Source: JBGAMH01 sp044222045 (GTDB lineage: Bacteria; Eisenbacteria; RBG-16-71-46). Taken from it: 17,258 nucleotides of DNA. A program made the translations under genes and the position numbers. The stretch covers positions 1-17,258 of the forward strand of contig JBGAOB010000069.1 in the NCBI GenBank assembly GCA_044222045.1, given 5' to 3'. Each line of letters opens with the position of its first letter. The stretch's first letter is position 1. Shown here in pieces: positions 1-8,943 of this stretch. Below the pieces are notes generated by a model. That model saw only the letters and a list, made by a program, of their open reading frames with translations, was not told the DNA's origin and ran no database searches.

Positions 1-1
1 G

Positions 2-58
2 GTACGGCTGCGACAGGGCGCACGCGAGGCCCGCGCGCGCGTGACCGTGCTGCCCTGA
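2..58 (+). CDS. possible 3' tail of a plus-strand gene cut by the left edge
   Basis: Plus-strand frame 2 is open from the window edge to a TGA at 56-58 and would encode an 18-residue tail ending RARVTVLP. Third codon positions are mostly G or C, as in the certain genes of the window, and the alternating pattern at the end resembles a final beta strand. The stop lies 15 bp before a long perfect hairpin, as expected for the end of a gene converging on the minus-strand genes. Eighteen codons are too few to name a family, and chance openness in G+C-rich DNA is a real alternative. Confidence 0.3.
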   Translation, partial: VRLRQGAREARARVTVLP

Positions 59-73
59 CGTCCCCGGCCGGAC

Positions 74-109
74 GCACGAAGGGCGGGCGCATGGGCCCGC
101 CCTTCGTGC
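74..109 (-). terminator. 15-bp perfect hairpin, probable (bidirectional) terminator
   Basis: Arms 74-88 and 95-109 are exact reverse complements (15 bp) around a 6-nt loop. The hairpin starts 12 bp beyond the stop of the DUF4388 gene on the minus strand and 15 bp beyond the possible plus-strand stop at 58. There is no T-run on either side, so it may work with Rho or simply protect the 3' end. Its place between two converging genes favours termination on both strands. Confidence 0.6.
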
Positions 110-120
110 CTGCCCGCGCG

Positions 121-621
121 TCAGCTGCGCGCGGCGCGAGCCTGGTCGGCCAGGCGCAGGCCTTCGAGGATCAGGCGGTCGAGATCCAGGTCCAGCTGGA
201 TGTCCTCGCCCACCACCGCCGGGCCGGGATCGAACCGGAACGCGCCCTCGTGCCACAGCAGCAGGCCGTACACGATGCGGCGGAGCACCTCGTGCACGGC
301 CTCGCGCACCTGTTCGCGCGACGCGTCCCCGGCTTCCACCAGCAGCGAGCCGATCCGGCGGTCGGGGTGCGCCTTCTGCCGCTCCAGCGCGTGCGCGAGC
401 GAGCCGGCCGACACGACGCCACGGTGCTGCAGCACCTCGCCCAGGCGCACCGCCAGCCCCGACGTGCGCGCGAACACCGGGCGCCCGCGCTCGAAGAACA
501 GCGCCACGCGTTCGCCGCCGCGCGTCAGCTCGAGCCGGCCCGTGGCCTGCGCGAGCTGCAGCAGCTGCAGGATCTCGGACGGATGGAAGTACTCGAGCGT
601 GCCCTGCAGCGCGGGATTCAT
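121..621 (-). CDS. DUF4388 (PATAN-type) domain protein, 166 aa
   Basis: A small soluble protein without signal peptide or membrane segment. Residues 1-70 have the DUF4388/PATAN pattern: an opening LQGTLEYFHPSEILQLLQ, a TGRLEL strand, a LFFERGRPVFA strand and a GEVLQHRGVV helix. Residues 70-115 continue as the companion helical module seen in these proteins, with IGSLLVEAGDASREQVREAV. Such domains occur in bacterial regulatory proteins of two-component and gliding or motility pathways; the biochemical role is not settled. The ATG at 619-621 overlaps the TGA of the upstream phosphatidyltransferase gene by 4 bp, so translation is probably coupled. A G-rich stretch before the ATG is only a weak ribosome-binding site. 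Followed by the hairpin at 74-109. The family call is from pattern recognition. Confidence 0.82.
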   Translation of the reverse strand: MNPALQGTLEYFHPSEILQLLQLAQATGRLELTRGGERVALFFERGRPVFARTSGLAVRLGEVLQHRGVVSAGSLAHALERQKAHPDRRIGSLLVEAGDASREQVREAVHEVLRRIVYGLLLWHEGAFRFDPGPAVVGEDIQLDLDLDRLILEGLRLADQARAARS

Positions 622-1529
622 CGGCGCCCCCAGCGCACGTCGCCGACCACGCGGCCGTCGGGCAGCGATCCGCGCATGAGCTTGAGGTTGTACCAGCCGA
701 GCGCGATCACCTGCACCACGCACGCCGCCAGCAGCACGCCCAGCGCCACCTCGGTGATCGGTGCGAGCTTCTCGGCCACCTCGCCGCGCACGGCCACCAG
801 CAGCGTGAACAGCGCGATCAGCGTGGACATCACGACGCCGGTGGCGCGACCGAACGACGTGGGCTGGATGCGCACCGGGCCCACGAACAGGTACAGGCCC
901 GCCGCGCCCACCGTGAGCACGCCGTAGCGCAGCACGGCGATCCAGAACACCCAGCCCGCGAGCAGGCCCGCCGCCGACAGGCCCGCGAGCATCGCCAGGT
1001 TGAACACGATGTCCACGAGCGGATCGAGCACCTTGCCGAGCTCGGTGGTCTGGTTCCAACGGCGCGCGATCCAGCCGTCGACGACGTCCGAAAGGGCGGC
1101 GACCACGTACGTGACGAGCGCGAACAGGTAGTGCCCGTCCACGAGGAAGATCGTGATGCCCGGCACGAGCGCCACGCGCAGCAGGGTGAGCGCGATCGGC
1201 ACGTTGACCGACGACAGCCGGTATCCGTCGCGGTCGCGCAGCAGCCCCACGAACATCATCACGAACAGGAACGCGCAGAACATCCACAGCGCGGTGCCGC
1301 GGAACCAGGCGTACGCGAGCGCGCGGTCGTAGAGCATCGCCAGCGCGACGGCCGCCACGAACGCCACGGCGTAGTACGCGAGCGCGAGCAGCCCGATCGA
1401 TCGCACCGCCGAAGGGCTGGCGACGAGGTCCTCCCGCACGCGCGCCGCCACGGCGCGCGCGTACGCCCACCACGCCCGCGGGGCGTAGCGGTCGCGTCGC
1501 AGTTCCTGGAGGTACTCCTCGATGAACAC
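618..1529 (-). CDS. CDP-alcohol phosphatidyltransferase, integral membrane (PgsA-like), 303 aa
   Basis: Transfers a phosphatidyl group from a CDP-linked lipid to an alcohol acceptor in the inner membrane. The full family signature D-x2-D-G-x2-A-R-x8-G-x3-D-x3-D is present: D148, D151, G152, A155, R156, G165, D169, D173. It is preceded by the NVPIALTLLRVALVPG segment typical of PgsA-type enzymes. About 100 residues lie before the catalytic domain, with two extra hydrophobic segments (roughly 45-70 and 79-97), making the protein longer than plain PgsA of about 180-200 aa. I prefer the GTG at 1527-1529, which has GGAG five bases upstream. An ATG at 1599-1601 in the same frame would add 24 poorly conserved-looking residues and has a weak ribosome-binding site. 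The acceptor (glycerol phosphate, inositol, serine or other) cannot be read from the sequence. The stop overlaps the next gene's ATG. Confidence 0.88.
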   Translation of the reverse strand: MFIEEYLQELRRDRYAPRAWWAYARAVAARVREDLVASPSAVRSIGLLALAYYAVAFVAAVALAMLYDRALAYAWFRGTALWMFCAFLFVMMFVGLLRDRDGYRLSSVNVPIALTLLRVALVPGITIFLVDGHYLFALVTYVVAALSDVVDGWIARRWNQTTELGKVLDPLVDIVFNLAMLAGLSAAGLLAGWVFWIAVLRYGVLTVGAAGLYLFVGPVRIQPTSFGRATGVVMSTLIALFTLLVAVRGEVAEKLAPITEVALGVLLAACVVQVIALGWYNLKLMRGSLPDGRVVGDVRWGRR

Positions 1530-1667
1530 GTGCTCTCCACGAGGGTTTTCGGTCGAGCCGGAGGATACGCGGGCGCTCCGGGTGTGCGCCAGATGCGGCA
1601 TGCGGGCGATCGGCTCCGCCGGGACGACCGGACCGTCTCGGCGAACACGTGCCGGCGGGCCGCCCGG

Positions 1668-2375
1668 TCACCCGCCCAGGCGCACCTTCGCGATCGTCCA
1701 CAGGATCTTCGTGCCCGCGCCCCACACGCCGCGCAGCGTGCCCGACACCTTGGAACGCCCGGCGCGGCGGCGGCGGTACGTCACCGGGACGTCCTCGCAC
1801 CGGATCCCGGCAGCGTGCGCGCGCGCCTGCATCTCGACGGTCCAGCCGTAGTCGCGGTCCCGCATGCCGAGCGATTCGAGCGTGGTCCAGCGGATCGCGC
1901 GGAACGGGCCGAGATCGGTGGTGCGGGAACCCCAGAGCAGTCGCAGCAGCGCGGGCGCGAGCCAGTTGCCGAACGCCTGCGCGGGCGAGAAGGCGCCGGG
2001 CTCCACGCGGCCGAGCACGCGCGAACCGATCACGAGGTCGGCGCGCCCGGCGAGCAGCGGCTCGAGCAGTCGCGGAAGCTCCGTCGGATCGTCGCTGTGA
2101 TCGGCGTCCACGAACACGGCGATCTCCGGCGGGCGACGGCGGGCTTCCGCCATCGCCGCGAGGCAGGCGGCTCCGTAGCCGGCGCGCGGTTCGCCCACCA
2201 CCGTGGCGCCCGCCGCTCGCGCGGCCGCGGCCGTGCCGTCGGTGGAGCCGTTGTCCGCCACCACCACCTCCCGCACGCGCCAGCCGGGGCCCTCGCGCGG
2301 CAGCGCGGCGAGCACGCCGGGGAGCGCACCCTCCTCGTTTCGGGCGGGGACCAGGACCACCACGTCGATCGGCAT
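1668..2375 (-). CDS. family 2 glycosyltransferase (DPM/DPG-synthase-like), 235 aa
   Basis: A GT-A fold transferase that uses a nucleotide sugar, probably with a polyprenyl phosphate or lipid acceptor at the cytoplasmic membrane face. Visible motifs are the nucleotide-binding start VVLVPARNEE (6-15), DNGSTDGT (41-48), the metal-binding DAD (90-92, within DADHSDDP), IGSR (116-119), the acceptor-site region TDLGPFRAI (153-161) and the C-terminal RRRAGRSKVSGT (202-213) typical of dolichyl/undecaprenyl-phosphate sugar transferases. It lacks the C-terminal membrane helices of GtrB- or ArnC-type enzymes. The ATG at 2373-2375 has GGAGG a few bases upstream. It sits 138 bp before the phosphatidyltransferase start with no terminator visible, so the three genes to the left may form one transcript concerned with envelope lipids or glycolipids. 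Substrates are unknown. Confidence 0.85.
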   Translation of the reverse strand: MPIDVVVLVPARNEEGALPGVLAALPREGPGWRVREVVVADNGSTDGTAAAARAAGATVVGEPRAGYGAACLAAMAEARRRPPEIAVFVDADHSDDPTELPRLLEPLLAGRADLVIGSRVLGRVEPGAFSPAQAFGNWLAPALLRLLWGSRTTDLGPFRAIRWTTLESLGMRDRDYGWTVEMQARAHAAGIRCEDVPVTYRRRRAGRSKVSGTLRGVWGAGTKILWTIAKVRLGG

Positions 2376-2415
2376 GCGCCTCCGGTTCCGCGTCGACGAC
2401 CCGCGCGGAAAGCCG

Positions 2416-2446
2416 ACGGGGCCGGAGCGACTCGCCCCGGCCCCGT
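2416..2446 (-). terminator. GC hairpin terminator after the PPDK gene
   Basis: Perfect 10-bp inverted repeat, arms 2416-2425 and 2437-2446, loop 11 nt, starting 14 bp beyond the PPDK stop codon. On the minus strand it is followed after a few bases by only a short TTT, so intrinsic termination may be incomplete. The glycosyltransferase ATG lies 40 bp further on and has no obvious promoter of its own, so read-through is possible. Confidence 0.6.
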
Positions 2447-2460
2447 GGATGTCACTCGAA

Positions 2461-5343
<2,883 letters not shown>

Positions 5344-5379
5344 ATGGATCTCCTCCTGTTGAGGTGTGAAGTCGCGGGC

Positions 5380-5408
5380 AGTCTACGGGTCCGCTGGCGT
5401 GCGATCAA
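5380..5408 (-). promoter_or_regulatory. sigma-70-type promoter for ppdK
   Basis: On the minus strand a TTGATC -35 box (5403-5408) and a TAGACT -10 box (5380-5385) are separated by exactly 17 bp, each matching four of six consensus bases. The predicted start near 5373 gives a leader of about 30 nt before the strong ribosome-binding site and ATG at 5343. The first two bases of the -35 box are also the last two bases of the T-run of the upstream terminator. No experimental support; the match and position are the evidence. Confidence 0.6.
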
Positions 5409-5442
5409 AAAAACGAAGCGGCCGAACCCGAAGGTCCGGCCG
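5407..5442 (-). terminator. intrinsic terminator of the S8/M16 operon
   Basis: Minus-strand arms 5433-5442 and 5419-5428 form a 10-bp stem with one mismatch, closed by the very stable TTCG tetraloop (5429-5432). After a 5-nt spacer comes a run of seven T residues (5407-5413). It starts about 56 bp beyond the stop of the second M16 gene. This is the clearest Rho-independent terminator in the window. Confidence 0.9.
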
Positions 5443-5498
5443 TGATCCCGCCGGCGAAATGGCCTCGCCGCCGTCGGTTTCGTCCCGGAGCCCGGCGA

Positions 5499-7574
5499 TC
5501 AGGGCTTCTCGTCGGGCTTCCGGAACAGCTTCGGATCGATCGGCGGGTCGACGAGCAGCGACCGCAACCGGAAGGCGTTCACGAGTTCCCCCTCGACCGA
5601 ACGCTCCTCTCGCCACGGCAGCCACAGCTTTCCGGCCTGCCGGAAGTCCGAGAACGCGCGCCGTTCGTGCCACACCCCGTCGGGAGAAACCGCCGTTTCG
5701 AGCGCCGTCACCCGGTGCGTCCGGGCGTCGATCACGAGCCGCGCGCGGTGGCCGCTCGGGAGCGTGAACTCGACGTGGTCCACCGTGGTGGCCCCGGTGG
5801 TTTCGCTGCCGCGCCAGGTCGGCGAGGCGCTGTCGGCCAGCGCGAAACGCAACGTGTGCAGGAAATCGCTCTCGAACACGGTGCGCAGTCCGGCCACGCC
5901 CACGCTGTCGGCGTCGGTCACCTTCGGCGGCGTGTCCGTGGTGGTCGCCCACGCACGCTCGCCGTCGAGCACCTGCCGCGTCTGGAACTCGAGGATGCGC
6001 GTGAGATACGACATGCGGTACGGCTCCACGCGCACCTGTTCGAACGAGCCCTGCACCTCGCGCTCGCCGTTGCGGATCACGAGCGTGCCGGCCGTGACGA
6101 TCGAGCGCACCGCGTTCAGCGCCGCGGCGCCGCCGTGCGCGAGCACGGCCCCGTCCACCAGCTCCCGGCCGCGTCGCAGCTGCTCGGGCGTCGCCGGCGC
6201 CGGCCCCTGCCGCGCGAGCGCCTCGGCCTCGAGGTCGAACGCCTGCACCTCCACGTCACCGAAGCGCGCAAGACCGTCGCGGAGCTGTGCGGCCGGGCCG
6301 CTCACCACGATCACCGGCGGTGCGGCGAACGAGGTCGCGACCGACGCCACCGCCTCGGGCGCGGCGCCGCGATCGATGCGGGCCGCGGTGCCGGCGAGGT
6401 GATCGTCGCCGAGACCGGCGAGCCAGCCGCTCTGCCACGTGCTCGCGAGACCGCCGAGCGTTTCCACGCCGAGCGGCGCCTGCGCGCGCAACCGCGACGC
6501 GGCCGCCGCGCAGGCTTCGGGCTTCGGCGGGTCGGACGCGATCGTGCGCCACGACGCGCTCAACCGGGACACCGTCGCGAGCACCGAGTCGGTGGACACG
6601 TTCGCCGCGACCGAGAACAACCCGCCCTGGTCGAGCGGTGACCAGTTCGTCTGCGCACCCGAAAACCGATCGGACGCCCCGAGCGCCTCGGCGAGCACGC
6701 CCCACGCGGCGCTCTCGGCCGCACGCCGGCCGGGGCCCACCTGCACCAGGCGCACTTCGGAACGAATCGCACCGGGCATGTCCACGAGCACGACGCGGCC
6801 CTGCCGCGGGCGCGCGTCGGCCGGCGCCGGTCCGGCGACGGCGCGGCCGGACCAGCGTCCGAACCACTCGCTCGCCGCCGACAGCGCGCGCTCGGACTCG
6901 ACGTCGCCCGCGATCACGAGCACGGCGTGGTCGGGGCGCCAGTGGTCGCGATGGAACTCCTGCATCCGGTCGCGATCGAGCTGGAGGATCCGGCCGAGCG
7001 AACCGGTGATCGGGCGGCCGTACGGATGCGGAGCGAACGCGGCCATCCACGCGCGCTCGTCGACGACGCCCGTGGGGTTCGCGCGCGACTGACCCAGCTG
7101 GCGCGCGGCGGCGCGCCGCGCGAGCTCGAACTCCTCGATCGGGAACACCGGGTTGATCACGGCGTCCGAGAACAGCTCGAGCCCGGTCTCGAAGTCCGTG
7201 GCCAGCAGCCCTTCGGTGACCACCGCCTGGTCGCGCGTCACGGCCACGTTGAACACGGCGCCGACCTGGTCGAGGTCCTGCTGGAACTGCTCCGACGAGC
7301 GGGACGTGGTGCCCGCGCGCAGCATCGACGCGGTCAGCGCCGCGACGCCGAGGCGTGCACTGTCCTCGGCGGCGAACCCGGCGGGGAGCGCGAGCTGGAT
7401 CTGCACGATCGGCAGGCGCGGCTGCCGGAACACGGCCACGGTGAGCCCGTTGTCGAGCTTGCGCACCACGGGCGTCGGCCACAGCGGCGCCGGCACCGGC
7501 AGCACCGGCTGGGTGGCGGCTTGCGCGGAGACCGCGAGCGCGAGCGCGACGGTCACGAGGATCGCGCGGGTCAT
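5499..7574 (-). CDS. exported M16-family protein lacking HxxEH, fused to a LolA-like domain, 691 aa
   Basis: A signal peptide (about 1-20, ending AVSAQAA) is followed by an M16 fold: LDNGLTVAVF (40-49), the helical region around 70-160 with INPVFPIEEFELARR, and the M16 C-domain with GRPITGSLGRI and VLVIAGDV (about 187-440). The zinc site is gone. Where active enzymes have H-F-L-E-H this protein reads A79-L-T-A82-S83, so it is predicted to be non-catalytic, as in the partner subunit of two-gene M16B peptidases. Residues about 470-691 are an extra domain with a LolA/lipoprotein-sorting-like beta pattern (GGAAALNAVRSIVTAGTLVI, GERAW, ARLVIDARTHRVTALE). The ATG has GGAGG nearby and overlaps the stop of the first M16 gene by 4 bp, suggesting equimolar expression. 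A role as a periplasmic or outer-membrane-associated partner protein is inference. Confidence 0.9.
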   Translation of the reverse strand: MTRAILVTVALALAVSAQAATQPVLPVPAPLWPTPVVRKLDNGLTVAVFRQPRLPIVQIQLALPAGFAAEDSARLGVAALTASMLRAGTTSRSSEQFQQDLDQVGAVFNVAVTRDQAVVTEGLLATDFETGLELFSDAVINPVFPIEEFELARRAAARQLGQSRANPTGVVDERAWMAAFAPHPYGRPITGSLGRILQLDRDRMQEFHRDHWRPDHAVLVIAGDVESERALSAASEWFGRWSGRAVAGPAPADARPRQGRVVLVDMPGAIRSEVRLVQVGPGRRAAESAAWGVLAEALGASDRFSGAQTNWSPLDQGGLFSVAANVSTDSVLATVSRLSASWRTIASDPPKPEACAAAASRLRAQAPLGVETLGGLASTWQSGWLAGLGDDHLAGTAARIDRGAAPEAVASVATSFAAPPVIVVSGPAAQLRDGLARFGDVEVQAFDLEAEALARQGPAPATPEQLRRGRELVDGAVLAHGGAAALNAVRSIVTAGTLVIRNGEREVQGSFEQVRVEPYRMSYLTRILEFQTRQVLDGERAWATTTDTPPKVTDADSVGVAGLRTVFESDFLHTLRFALADSASPTWRGSETTGATTVDHVEFTLPSGHRARLVIDARTHRVTALETAVSPDGVWHERRAFSDFRQAGKLWLPWREERSVEGELVNAFRLRSLLVDPPIDPKLFRKPDEKP

Positions 7575-8905
7575 GGCCGGCCCTCCACGGGCGAGACGCC
7601 CCGCATCCAGACGATCGCGCGCCGGTCGTCGCGCAGCAGGGCCTGGGCCGCTCGCTGCACGTCGGCGGGTGTGAGTCGACGGATGGCGTCGATCCGCTTC
7701 GTCATGGCGTCGGTGTCTCCTCCATACCAGGTCGATTCCCCGAGCGCCGCGGCCCGGGCGCGCGGCGTCTGCGCGCCGAACAGCAGGGTGGTGAGCACGC
7801 GCTTGCGGGCGCGGTCCAACTCGTGCCCCTCGGGCGGCTGCGCGGCGAGGCGCGCGGTCGTGGCCAGCAGGCCCTGCTCCACCTGCGCCGTGTCGGCGCC
7901 GGGCCGCATCGCGGCGGCGCACCACAGCAGCGACGCGTCGCGGCGGGCGTCCCACGCGCACTGCACGTTCGCCACCGACGACTTCTCGCCTTGCAGCGCC
8001 GTCACCAGCCGCGTGTCGGACGACCCGGCGAGCAGGCGCGCGAGCACCTCGATCGCGGGCCCGTCGGGATCCGTCGCCGCGGGACCGCGCCAGCCGACCA
8101 CGAGCAGTGCACCCGCACCCTCGACCGGCTCGAACGCGCGAGCGCGCACGAGCGGCGCCAGCGCGGGAAGCCGCCCCGAGACGGGCGAGCCCCGGCGCGG
8201 GACGCGCTCGAACTGACGCTCGACCGCTTCCTGAACGGCGTTCGCGTCGAAGCGGCCGACCACGGTCAGGAGCGCGTTCGCCGGACCGTAGCGATCGCGC
8301 AGGTGCGCCTCGACGTCGCGAGCCGTCATGCGTGCGAGATCGGCGGGCTGCCCCAGCAGGCCCACGCCGTACGGGTGGCCGGGAAACAGCAGGCTCACGA
8401 GACGGTGCAGGCCGCGGGCGAGCGGCTGCCGGTCGAACTGACGGCGGCGCTCGTCGATCGTGCCGCGACGTTCCTGGTCGATCTTCGCGGGCGTGAGCGC
8501 GAGGCCGGCCATGCGGTCGGCTTCCATGTCGAGCACCTGCTCCAGCGCCTCGGGCGGCACGGTCTCCCACAGGCACGTGTAGTCGGCGGTGGAGTTCGTG
8601 TTCACCTGGCCGCCGAGCGCGAGCAGGCGGCGGCGGAACTCGCCGTCGGGCACGCGCGCCGTGCCCCGGAACTGCAGCCGGTCCGCCACGTGCGAGACAC
8701 CGGTGAGCCCCGGCTTCTCCCATCGCGGCCCGGCGCCGTACCACACGGCGACGTCCACCGAACCCGCGGACGAGTCCGGCGCGAGCAGCACGCGAAGTCC
8801 GTTCTTCAGAGTGAACGTGCGGACGGCCGGCGGGGCTTCCCGCGCCGCCGCGACGGCGGCCACGAGGCACGCCAGCGCGAGCGCGAGCACGACTCGACGC
8901 ATCAT
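7571..8905 (-). CDS. exported M16-family peptidase homologue with degenerate active site, 444 aa
   Basis: A signal peptide (1-21, hydrophobic core VLALALACLVAAVAA) precedes one M16 N-domain plus C-domain, the usual size of a bacterial M16B subunit. Family features are LKNGLRVLLAPD (33-44), the active-site helix region 68-82, LGGQVNTNSTADYT (97-110) and HPYGVGLLGQPADL (177-190). The zinc motif HxxEH reads H72-V-A-D75-R76: the first His remains, the catalytic Glu is Asp and the second His is Arg. The third ligand Glu is still there (E152, in ERRGTIDER). This is unlikely to be a normal zinc protease. I chose the ATG at 8903-8905, with AAGGA at good spacing; an ATG at 8923 has no ribosome-binding site. 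It lies 38 bp after the S8 gene and overlaps the second M16 gene. Confidence 0.9.
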   Translation of the reverse strand: MMRRVVLALALACLVAAVAAAREAPPAVRTFTLKNGLRVLLAPDSSAGSVDVAVWYGAGPRWEKPGLTGVSHVADRLQFRGTARVPDGEFRRRLLALGGQVNTNSTADYTCLWETVPPEALEQVLDMEADRMAGLALTPAKIDQERRGTIDERRRQFDRQPLARGLHRLVSLLFPGHPYGVGLLGQPADLARMTARDVEAHLRDRYGPANALLTVVGRFDANAVQEAVERQFERVPRRGSPVSGRLPALAPLVRARAFEPVEGAGALLVVGWRGPAATDPDGPAIEVLARLLAGSSDTRLVTALQGEKSSVANVQCAWDARRDASLLWCAAAMRPGADTAQVEQGLLATTARLAAQPPEGHELDRARKRVLTTLLFGAQTPRARAAALGESTWYGGDTDAMTKRIDAIRRLTPADVQRAAQALLRDDRRAIVWMRGVSPVEGRP

Positions 8906-8943
8906 CCCGGTGTTCCTTTCCATGCGTGTCGGGGGAGTTTCGT

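Noticed and set aside
121..1800. A single 559-aa minus-strand frame covering DUF4388 and the region upstream
   Set aside because: The upstream part is out of frame with, and antisense in codon sense to, the clear phosphatidyltransferase gene. Only the last 166 codons, from the ATG at 619-621, form a recognisable protein.
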